A DNA stretch of 64,000 nucleotides from a virus. Positions 7,857-14,479 of the stretch are shown here, in pieces. A program made the position numbers and the translations under genes. Numbering within the stretch: the stretch's first letter is position 1; every line of letters begins with the position of its first letter. The notes under the pieces were generated by a model. The model ran no database searches. It was not told the origin of the DNA and worked only from the letters and a program-made list of their open reading frames with translations. Location of the stretch: positions 1 to 64,000 of the IMG/VR virus record IMGVR_UViG_3300031721_000685; one strand, given 5' to 3'.

Positions 7857-8894
7857 TTATGTAATATATTCTTCTAGTTTATTTTTAAGTATATGCAAAT
7901 TATTACTTTCAGGCGCTTCTCGCAACAATCTAGCAAACTCTATCTTCATCAAATCTATATCATTTTGTATTGTCGTCAAATCTCTATTATTTGCAGCATC
8001 AACAAATAGCGGATGCGCTTGGTCTAGACCTTGGCCTGCTTTTTGAAATTCTGTGTATCTCCATACAATGTCTTCAGCTTTATCACCAATAACATTTCGT
8101 ATTTCATCTCTATTTGTAGTTAAAAATGACATTTGATATATTTTATGGTATAGTATAGCATTTATTTGACTACTAGTCAATTCAATTTGTTTCATTGCCT
8201 CATCAGTAATGCTATAAAAATATTGAAACCAAGATATATTCGAATGCAGTTTACTATCGAATTCATTTTGAATCATATATTTAATGGCAGGGTGATTGAT
8301 ATTATTTCTAATAGTTTTTAATACAAGAACAAGTCGAAGATCGTTGCACTTTCTAGATAATGGTCTAGCGCCATGTAGAGCATTAGAATCGAATATAATC
8401 AGTCGCCCACATTTTGGTAAAATCGAATGTTCTATATCCTTCGTATCATCATTAATGAGTACAGTTTCGCCGCCCCATTGATAGTTCCATTTCGTATTTA
8501 AATATACCATACAAGTTTCAGATGGCTCACAGTATTGCCGTGCTATCCACGGGTCATCTCTATGAATATACCCATCAGTACCGTATGTATATCCATTAAA
8601 ATATATTCTATTGACGCCCGTATTGTCGCCGTCGGGCAGATGTGGTTTTATATTTTCCCATATATCAAATAAGTCAAAATAAGTGTCCCTGTAATAACTT
8701 AGCTTAGATATATCATACGGAAGATGTTTAACTATGAGAGTAGAACGCTCGTCTGGTCTATAGTTCCAATGGCCATGTGGGTCAACTGAATGATTTGCTT
8801 TCCACCCATATTTCATACCTTGTAATGGATACTTGTTTCTTATATAGTTAACATTATTTTGGTCGATAAAGTTATCAATAGTTTTATATAACAT
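7857..8894 (-). CDS. 2-oxoglutarate/Fe(II) oxygenase
   Basis: 345 residues. The N-terminal 190 residues form a prolyl-hydroxylase-type double-stranded beta-helix: His111-x-Asp113 (YIHRDD), distal His174 (ALHGARP) and Arg187, the usual 2-oxoglutarate anchor. The C-terminal about 150 residues are helical and unlike the catalytic part. It overlaps by 11 bp the DUF6817-like gene upstream; these two domains also occur together elsewhere, as I recall. The substrate is unknown. It does not have the TET/JBP pattern, so I do not tie it to DNA base oxidation. Confidence 0.8.
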   Translation of the reverse strand: MLYKTIDNFIDQNNVNYIRNKYPLQGMKYGWKANHSVDPHGHWNYRPDERSTLIVKHLPYDISKLSYYRDTYFDLFDIWENIKPHLPDGDNTGVNRIYFNGYTYGTDGYIHRDDPWIARQYCEPSETCMVYLNTKWNYQWGGETVLINDDTKDIEHSILPKCGRLIIFDSNALHGARPLSRKCNDLRLVLVLKTIRNNINHPAIKYMIQNEFDSKLHSNISWFQYFYSITDEAMKQIELTSSQINAILYHKIYQMSFLTTNRDEIRNVIGDKAEDIVWRYTEFQKAGQGLDQAHPLFVDAANNRDLTTIQNDIDLMKIEFARLLREAPESNNLHILKNKLEEYIT

Positions 8895-9363
8895 TTAATA
8901 ATACACCCAATTTATTAACGTTTTCGCTAGATAAGTCAAAATCATTAATGATTACTGTTGGCGATATATCACTCCTCATAGAGTCTTTTTGCTCTAAGAG
9001 GTTTGCAAACTCTATCCATCTCAGTTGTGTAATCCATGGATCGGGTAAAACTGTATTATTAATAATATCATTTGTTCTATCTTTCTTTTGACAAAATATA
9101 TTAACAAGAACTTCAGCTTCGATACCAATTATATCCTGAACTTCTTCTCTCTCTATGAAAAGTTGTTTAGAATGTTTGTAGTAGGTAGTACCGTAAATAG
9201 AATGAAAGAGTCCTGCTTTTTGTTCAACGACAGAACGACCAAAATGATTCAAGATATCAGAGGTGCCAATCAAATGCTCTAATAGTGTTTTTTTAGAATG
9301 TGGCAATTTATCAGCACCAATTGAATAGAGATAGTCAATTTGTATTTCTAATCCTTCTATCAT
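8884..9363 (-). CDS. DUF6817-like helical protein
   Basis: 159 residues from the ATG at 9363, whose ATGA overlaps the primase stop. Residues about 25-62 (KTLLEHLIGTSDIL...AGLFHSIYGT) carry paired His residues in helices in the manner of HD-type or DUF6817 domains. No verified catalytic activity. It is translationally coupled to the primase before it and the oxygenase after it. Confidence 0.6.
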   Translation of the reverse strand: MIEGLEIQIDYLYSIGADKLPHSKKTLLEHLIGTSDILNHFGRSVVEQKAGLFHSIYGTTYYKHSKQLFIEREEVQDIIGIEAEVLVNIFCQKKDRTNDIINNTVLPDPWITQLRWIEFANLLEQKDSMRSDISPTVIINDFDLSSENVNKLGVLLNVI

Positions 9364-10364
9364 ATTCTTTTCCAAGTGATTAATTTCATTTCGGCTTCAA
9401 GACCGCTATATGAATTACTATCTATAATGAGTTGAATGTCAGCAGATTTCATACCACTGATTATCATATCGTTTATATCTTTACCAGGAGTGTCTGGCCA
9501 GAAGCATACTTTATATCCCTCTTTGACACACTTATTCATCTTCTCAACGATTTGTTTATTTCTCGGTTCGTTGTCGAACACGATAGTAGCATTCTCAGTA
9601 CGCATCAAGCTTTTAAATGATGAACCAGCCATAGCAATAGAATTATCAAGGAACAAACTATCAATTGGTCCTTCAACGACTGAATATTTACTGTTATAGT
9701 CTAAATCATGTAGACCGTATACCTTTTCTTTGTTTTCATCTAGCATTATAGTTATATATCTTATTTCAGTCGAACCAAACGCTCGACCTTGAAATCCAAA
9801 TACGCTCCCACGCTGATCTATAAATGGTAGTATGAGACGAGAATGTTCTTTCATCTCCAGCTTACCAGGCACGAGCGAATTTACCCAATCAACAAACTTG
9901 GGAGCGTAGTATAGTTTATAATGTTTATTTGTGGGGATTTTTCGTGATTCAACATACACCCGTGCTTTGTGATTAGGCATGAGTTGTGAAATCTTTTTGA
10001 TTTTGAGGAGAGGAGAACCACGCTTGCGAAACTTCGGCGTCTTGAAGTTTAATGCTGTAGGTTCTTTCTTCTTAGTCGATAGTTTTTCTAAACCATGCTC
10101 AGAAACATAGTCGTTATATAGCATAGTATCAACTAACTTTAGGAAGTATTTAAGATTATGACTTGCGTTGCAGTTATGACAATAGAATATAGTCAGTTCA
10201 TGACTTTTTTCGAGTATCCAACCACGAGCCTTACTCTTAGATTTCTGGGAATCACCACATATAGGACAACGACAGTTGACCCTGTATGGATGAGTAGACT
10301 TTACGCTGAATCTCTCTAGTCTATTTGACAAGAGATTAGCAAACTTCATATCAATAGGATTCAT
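9360..10364 (-). CDS. gp61: DNA primase
   Basis: 334 residues. The N-terminal zinc-binding domain has CRCPIC and CHNCN pairs (about residues 32-66). The TOPRIM-like catalytic part has YSVVEGPIDSLF (conserved Glu) and IVFDNEP near 240-255. This is the size and layout of T4 gp61, which makes RNA primers with the gp41 helicase. AAGGAAG precedes the ATG, and a strong sigma70-type promoter is 43-70 bp upstream. Confidence 0.9.
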   Translation of the reverse strand: MNPIDMKFANLLSNRLERFSVKSTHPYRVNCRCPICGDSQKSKSKARGWILEKSHELTIFYCHNCNASHNLKYFLKLVDTMLYNDYVSEHGLEKLSTKKKEPTALNFKTPKFRKRGSPLLKIKKISQLMPNHKARVYVESRKIPTNKHYKLYYAPKFVDWVNSLVPGKLEMKEHSRLILPFIDQRGSVFGFQGRAFGSTEIRYITIMLDENKEKVYGLHDLDYNSKYSVVEGPIDSLFLDNSIAMAGSSFKSLMRTENATIVFDNEPRNKQIVEKMNKCVKEGYKVCFWPDTPGKDINDMIISGMKSADIQLIIDSNSYSGLEAEMKLITWKRI

Positions 10365-10406
10365 TCGTTCTTCCTTACGTCACTTACATCATAAGCTATA
10401 ATAGCT

Positions 10407-10434
10407 ATTATACAGTGTTTGTAAGAAATGTCAA
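10407..10434 (-). promoter_or_regulatory. Sigma70-type promoter for primase operon
   Basis: Minus strand TTGACA (10434-10429), 16 bp, TATAAT (10412-10407). It shares CTGTATAATAGC around the -10 with the promoter at 24458 and the plus-strand promoter at 45165. Confidence 0.85.
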
Positions 10435-10435
10435 C

Positions 10436-10852
10436 CTAAAACATAGCAGAAATATCAATCTTGGACATTAAAAATCCTATAGCAGCAGCAGAGGCGATTA
10501 CACCATACTTCCATTTTTCAAGCATGGTGATACGATTCTCGTGCTTCTCGAACATTGTTCTGACAGCTTTAAACTCTCCCACGATAGAATCGTAATTGCG
10601 CTCCATCGTGTGATTGAGGTCATCACGCAATTCTGAAATTCTCTTATGAGTAATGCCGATGCTTTCATCTTGATTTTCAAGACGAGACTCATGCACAGCC
10701 AGTAGCTTTGAAATATGACTTGACATTTCAGTCATTTTTTCAATTGCTCTATCTAATCTATCGACTAGAAGTCTATTTGTTTCAACTGTAGTTTTGATAC
10801 TACTCACTTCACTTTGAAGTTTGTTGAGTTGAGTCTGGTTTTGATCCGTCAT
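10436..10852 (-). CDS. Coiled-coil protein with C-terminal membrane anchor
   Basis: 138 residues. Nearly all of residues 5-110 is heptad-patterned coiled coil; residues about 116-132 (GVIASAAAIGFLMSKI) form one membrane helix near the C-terminus. It follows the spanin-like pair with a 44-bp overlap, so a role in lysis or membrane remodelling is a reasonable inference, but no family assignment is secure. Confidence 0.6.
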   Translation of the reverse strand: MTDQNQTQLNKLQSEVSSIKTTVETNRLLVDRLDRAIEKMTEMSSHISKLLAVHESRLENQDESIGITHKRISELRDDLNHTMERNYDSIVGEFKAVRTMFEKHENRITMLEKWKYGVIASAAAIGFLMSKIDISAMF

Positions 10853-11219
10853 CTGCTGGTTTAATCGCTTTCTCGTAGTAAAGAATAACTTCCTTTTGTT
10901 GGCGAATATATCTCTCCAACTCAGATACGTTTAGTGCCAGATTCTGATAACCACGAATAGAGAAAGCGACAATAGCTAACTGGCCGTTCTCACCTCTAAA
11001 TTCTTCTAAGAATGCATCGATGTTCTTTTCGCTTACAACCCGGATATCAACGTCGTATAGTTCAATCGGCTTTGGTGGGGATGCTTCCTGAATCTGCTTT
11101 GACTGGTATTCTGTCTGCGTTATTATGGTTGCTGGCAGCTTTTTTCCTGTCGAGCATCCGCTGACGAACATCGTTACCGCTAAGAGACTCAATACGAGCC
11201 CAAACTTTTGTAGTTGCAT
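10809..11219 (-). CDS. Outer-membrane spanin-like lipoprotein (o-spanin)
   Basis: 136 residues. Signal peptide ending in the lipobox VSGC (Cys22), then a soluble region rich in charged residues. GAGG lies seven bases before the ATG. The first 158 bp are read in a different frame from the end of the upstream gene, which encodes a membrane-anchored coiled-coil protein. That overlapping arrangement is the classic signature of Rz/Rz1 spanin genes, which fuse inner and outer membranes at lysis. It is longer than typical Rz1 proteins, so the call rests on architecture rather than sequence. Confidence 0.65.
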   Translation of the reverse strand: MQLQKFGLVLSLLAVTMFVSGCSTGKKLPATIITQTEYQSKQIQEASPPKPIELYDVDIRVVSEKNIDAFLEEFRGENGQLAIVAFSIRGYQNLALNVSELERYIRQQKEVILYYEKAIKPADDGSKPDSTQQTSK

Positions 11220-11547
11220 TTTTCATCCTCTTTTCGAGATTATTTGGATCCCTCAATGCATCTTTTGATAAATCTCGCTTTGATAATACTTTTCGCAACT
11301 TATCCTGTTGTGCAGTAGCCTTAGTGAGGTTGCCTTGAAGTTCCTTATTCAACACTTGTTGCTGTTGAATGTCAGAATTCATTTGCTTGATTGTAGCCTG
11401 AGACGTTTCAACAGCTTGTTCTAGCTTTGCTTGATTCTCAGCATAGATAGCAAGTCGTTCTTGTGTGTCTTCATAATACATGAAACCGCCATAACCTACG
11501 CCACCCAGAACGCCCATAAGAACTAAGATTAAAATGAAAATAGGCAT
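11062..11547 (-). CDS. Inner-membrane spanin-like protein (i-spanin)
   Basis: 161 residues. One N-terminal transmembrane segment (about 2-25, with MGVLGGVGYGG), then a periplasmic coiled coil (about 30-90), then a basic region (KRDLSKDALRDPNNLEKRM). This is the Rz-type i-spanin topology. The lipoprotein gene begins inside its 3' third. GGAGAG precedes the ATG. No endolysin or obvious holin was found nearby, so the rest of the lysis set lies elsewhere or is unrecognised. Confidence 0.65.
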   Translation of the reverse strand: MPIFILILVLMGVLGGVGYGGFMYYEDTQERLAIYAENQAKLEQAVETSQATIKQMNSDIQQQQVLNKELQGNLTKATAQQDKLRKVLSKRDLSKDALRDPNNLEKRMKNATTKVWARIESLSGNDVRQRMLDRKKAASNHNNADRIPVKADSGSIPTKAD

Positions 11548-11550
11548 ACG

Positions 11551-12042
11551 TTAACTCTCCTCAAACTCTTTTCGGCTCAGTTTCAACAATTTCTTCTGTG
11601 CTTTTTTAGACACAGGAGGAGAATCAGGTGGCAAACCAGCAACATTTCCACCACCAGAAGTATTGACAATCTCTTCAAAACGAAGGTTGATATCGTTTTC
11701 TTCTGAGAGTGTTGTATAGTGATTCATGAATCCTTCTTGAAGAACCTCGTCAGGAGTTTCATCTGTATAATTCTTACCTTCTTTGACAAGATACAACGCA
11801 GCAGCATATGACCCCAATCTTGTTTTACCACCTGGAATCTTCTCAATCAATCGTTTTAGTTTGAGAATCATTAGATCGTATAAACCAAAGGCATCTCGTT
11901 CTTTGATTGTGCGTAAATTCTTTCTACTCTTGAGTAGTTTACCACGCTCATCGATTATCCCAAGTTTATACGCTTGCCATTCGCTGAAAGGAGTGGCAAG
12001 TCTTTTAATCATGTTGTATACTAGAAATAAATCGACTATCAT
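11551..12042 (-). CDS. Conserved phage protein, unknown function
   Basis: 163 residues. The first 90 residues (IKRLATPFSEWQAYKLGIID, LIEKIPGGKTRLGSYAAALYLV) form a helical domain that I associate with T4-like marine phages, where it neighbours head or structural genes. The C-terminal part is Pro/Ser-rich and ends basic (KKAQKKLLKLSRKEF). It starts in a TAATG overlap with the previous gene. Confidence 0.6.
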   Translation of the reverse strand: MIVDLFLVYNMIKRLATPFSEWQAYKLGIIDERGKLLKSRKNLRTIKERDAFGLYDLMILKLKRLIEKIPGGKTRLGSYAAALYLVKEGKNYTDETPDEVLQEGFMNHYTTLSEENDINLRFEEIVNTSGGGNVAGLPPDSPPVSKKAQKKLLKLSRKEFEES

Positions 12043-12416
12043 TAGATGTTCCTAATTTTCTCTATTACATGCTGATCCATACCAATGTCCGTATTTCGTT
12101 TTCGTTGTTTGTTATATACTACAAAATCTGGCATAAAGTTGAGTTTAAGAAGAAACGGCTTTAGAACTTTAGAGTGTTCTTCTAGTTTTAAAAATAATAT
12201 ATTAGTTGCTGCTAAACCAAAACAGTTATAGAGTACAATAATATGATTGAGTATTAGCCGTTCTTTTAACTCACCTGAATTATCATAACGATTGAAGAGT
12301 CGCTTGAGATATTGTATACGTTTCAAATCCTCCTCGAACTCTTCTTGACTAGTACACTGTGGATTATCATAGTACTTTGCTGCATATAGTAAAAATGTTT
12401 CGTCAGTTAGTTCCAT
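12042..12416 (-). CDS. Conserved small phage protein (DUF7207-like)
   Basis: 124 residues, helical. NHIIVLYNCFG (about 58-68) and the end KRNTDIGMDQHVIEKI are typical of a small protein family in T4-like phages that I recall as DUF7207. Function unknown. Its stop and the next start overlap by one base, so it is coupled to the 163-residue gene. Confidence 0.55.
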   Translation of the reverse strand: MELTDETFLLYAAKYYDNPQCTSQEEFEEDLKRIQYLKRLFNRYDNSGELKERLILNHIIVLYNCFGLAATNILFLKLEEHSKVLKPFLLKLNFMPDFVVYNKQRKRNTDIGMDQHVIEKIRNI

Positions 12417-12449
12417 AATAAATCCACAGTGTTACAATGTTACAAAAAA

Positions 12450-13022
12450 TTAAGATACTGTAATTGTACCGGCTGCTGTTCCGATTGCTACTAGACTAGT
12501 AATAGTAGAGTTGGTAGCAGTGCCCTTGTCTTTAATAGTACCACTGTTTAGAGCAAGAGGATTGGCTACAACAGATACAACATCTGTTGCAAGTAGTTCA
12601 CCCGATGACCATATATGAGTAAACACAAGTTCGTTTGTACCCGTGCCAGAAGCATATGGTAGAACGATGTTGACACTAGTACTTGTACCAGCGCTATCGT
12701 TTGTTACAGTTAGCTGTGGCGTACCGCCAGTAGTAACAACATCAACTTCTTCATTGAACCGAACACGAACTGATAGAGCAGCGGCTGTTGCAGCAGCAAT
12801 GGCAGTTGTAATGAATTCGATTTCTGTAATGTCAGCGGCAGCAAGACTAACGTTCAACCCGCCAACACAGGCAAGAACTTCTGGTGCTGCGTCTGGATTA
12901 CCTGTTGATAGACCAGGCTCTGCTAGCCAACCTGCGGCTGTAGCATATACCTGCTTCTTTTCTGCGACTGTTAAATATTTTGGTTTTGCTTCGTCAGCGT
13001 CTGATGTACCCCAGAGTGCCAT
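12450..13022 (-). CDS. Virion-type protein with SwmB/Ig-like repeat
   Basis: 190 residues. The MALWGTSD start resembles small structural proteins of marine T4-like phages. Residues about 85-140 (VRVRFNEEVDVVTTGGTPQLTV) match the bacterial Ig-like SwmB-type repeat found in adhesins. Low Cys and high Ala/Thr/Val suit an exposed structural protein. AAAGGAAA lies upstream of the ATG. Likely a decoration, head or fibre component; exact location unknown. Confidence 0.6.
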   Translation of the reverse strand: MALWGTSDADEAKPKYLTVAEKKQVYATAAGWLAEPGLSTGNPDAAPEVLACVGGLNVSLAAADITEIEFITTAIAAATAAALSVRVRFNEEVDVVTTGGTPQLTVTNDSAGTSTSVNIVLPYASGTGTNELVFTHIWSSGELLATDVVSVVANPLALNSGTIKDKGTATNSTITSLVAIGTAAGTITVS

Positions 13023-13051
13023 GGCGTGTTTCCTTTTTTGATTTTAATTAG

Positions 13052-13243
13052 TTACTTTTTGGCTTCTTGTTTAGCAATAGCCTTTGAGATTGCTCCCCGG
13101 CGCTTTTTAAGATATTTATCAGAAGAATCTACATCGCCATCGTTGTCGATATCAGCATCGTCTTGTCCAACAGGATCCATGCCATCGCCATCATCAGTCT
13201 TCTTACTGACCTTTGCAAATTTTTCATTCATATCTTTAGCCAT
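13052..13243 (-). CDS. Small acidic Asp-rich (Ca-binding-type) protein
   Basis: 63 residues from the ATG at 13243, which has GAGGAAT upstream. Residues about 20-40 (DGDGMDPVGQDDADIDNDGDVDSSDKYL) have the alternating Asp/Asn pattern of EF-hand or dockerin calcium loops. A basic helix follows (KKRRGAISKAIAKQEAKK). The DVDSSDKYLxKRR segment recurs in structural proteins of marine T4-like phages. It overlaps the end of the cupin-like gene. Confidence 0.6.
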   Translation of the reverse strand: MAKDMNEKFAKVSKKTDDGDGMDPVGQDDADIDNDGDVDSSDKYLKKRRGAISKAIAKQEAKK

Positions 13244-13511
13244 CAGCATATTCCTCTATTTTAATTTTTAACCTATTCTTACCTTTATGAAGACGATGAA
13301 ACGTTTCTTTTGGTATATATAATGTATTTGTGCTATTTATAAGAAATGGTAAGTCATTATCATACTGAAACATCCAACCATCGCCTTCGACGACTTCTAT
13401 GAGCCTGTCTTTCTTGTCACGATGCCATTCAAGCTCATGCTCATTAGCACTATCATCAAACTCACGAAACCAAATATCACCGACTCTCTCACAATCTATA
13501 TATGGCTTCAT
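13236..13511 (-). CDS. Cupin-like small protein
   Basis: 91 residues, beta-rich. ELEWHRD (about 26-32) and IPKETFHRLHKG (about 65-76) supply His and Glu residues in the order seen in single-domain cupins. Too short to assign a substrate. Its ATGA overlaps the nuclease gene's stop. An intragenic TATAAATA (minus strand, 13341-13334) could act as a late promoter for the downstream structural genes. Confidence 0.5.
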   Translation of the reverse strand: MKPYIDCERVGDIWFREFDDSANEHELEWHRDKKDRLIEVVEGDGWMFQYDNDLPFLINSTNTLYIPKETFHRLHKGKNRLKIKIEEYADG

Positions 13512-13942
13512 AATATTATGCCCTTCTCAATCAACAGTTCTCTATTTTTCAAATGCCGATTTTCGATGTCATCTTTTGACTGGCCAAAATACGCAACGCC
13601 TATGTGATCACGAATCATTACTTTATGAAGAAACACCTCGCTATCTGTAAGACCGTCGTAAATTTTAAATTTTCCGAGTATCCTTCCAAACTTTCCTCTC
13701 GCATCATCCTTTTCTGTGACGAGCGTTTGGTAGGATTTGAGTGGTAAAAATTTCTTAACATAATCTTTAGCCAATAATCCATATTTTTTCTCAATCTTAT
13801 CACGAGTTCTAGATTCTGGTGTGTCAATACCAAACAGTCTAACTCTTTGATTTGCTAAAACGATATCAAAGCCAAGGTCGATATCAACGTCAACAGTATC
13901 GCCATCAATAATCTTGACCATCTTACATTTATATTCGTACAT
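13508..13942 (-). CDS. Staphylococcal-nuclease-like (SNase) protein
   Basis: 144 residues. The SNase OB-fold active site is intact: IDGDT (Asp13), RVRLFGIDTPE (Arg35, Asp40, Glu43) and GKFGR (Arg87). These residue numbers coincide with those of mature micrococcal nuclease. A Ca-dependent sugar-nonspecific nuclease activity is therefore expected. No signal peptide is present, so it would act in the host cytoplasm, for example on host DNA or RNA. It sits in a chain of small genes each overlapping or abutting the next. Confidence 0.85.
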   Translation of the reverse strand: MYEYKCKMVKIIDGDTVDVDIDLGFDIVLANQRVRLFGIDTPESRTRDKIEKKYGLLAKDYVKKFLPLKSYQTLVTEKDDARGKFGRILGKFKIYDGLTDSEVFLHKVMIRDHIGVAYFGQSKDDIENRHLKNRELLIEKGIIL

Positions 13943-13945
13943 TTT

Positions 13946-14479
13946 TTACCACCATGAACTAGGATTGTCAACTTGCATACCAAGCATCTTAGCATATCGT
14001 GGTAGGCGACATGCCCAATACAATGCCTTTGTTTTATCGTTTCTCGTATCACATTTAAATCTAGCTGCAAATGACTTTCTAGCAGCAACGTTGTTAATTT
14101 TAACGTTAAGTCCTGTTGTGTCACCCCAAGTAACTTTCTTTATATTACCTGTAGATGGGTCTTTCACATACACATAGAACTTCTTTGGACCACCACGCTT
14201 TGGCTTATTCAGTTCTGGCTCAGCTTCTTCGACAAGAGGACAGTCAAGAGGAATTTCTTCCCCTTGATAATCTGCCATCTCGCCGAGATTAGTATCTAGA
14301 ATTTGAGCATCAAGCGGAGATACTTTCAGCGTACCGTCTTTATAGTAACGTCTTGCTTCACGAAAGAATTGAAAGTAACTTTCTGAAAGTGGACGATACA
14401 CATTATCTACGAATGAAACGTTATTCGCTTCCATAAACCACATAGCTTTCTCTACATCCACATATTGCTCAAATTTCAT
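13946..14479 (-). CDS. Phage protein with DUF5872-like C-terminal domain
   Basis: 177 residues (MKFEQYVDVEKA start). The C-terminal half (about 100-177), with KKFYVYVKDPSTGNIKKVTWGD, RKSFAARFKCDT and YWACRLPRYAK, is a compact domain shared by many phage virion-linked proteins and recalled by me as DUF5872. The N-terminal 12 residues resemble the short basic-hydrophobic openings of its neighbours, which I interpret as possible capsid-targeting peptides. The start overlaps the polyprotein stop. Function unknown. Confidence 0.6.
   Translation of the reverse strand: MKFEQYVDVEKAMWFMEANNVSFVDNVYRPLSESYFQFFREARRYYKDGTLKVSPLDAQILDTNLGEMADYQGEEIPLDCPLVEEAEPELNKPKRGGPKKFYVYVKDPSTGNIKKVTWGDTTGLNVKINNVAARKSFAARFKCDTRNDKTKALYWACRLPRYAKMLGMQVDNPSSWW

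Noticed and set aside
8296-8481. Plus-strand ORFs within long minus-strand genes (for example here)
   Set aside because: They are antisense shadows of conserved genes, with no ribosome site or recognisable product.
7857-8894. 2OG oxygenase as a TET/JBP-type DNA base oxidiser
   Set aside because: It shows the prolyl-hydroxylase arrangement (HxD...H...R) and no TET/JBP blocks; its position is also far from the glycosyltransferases.
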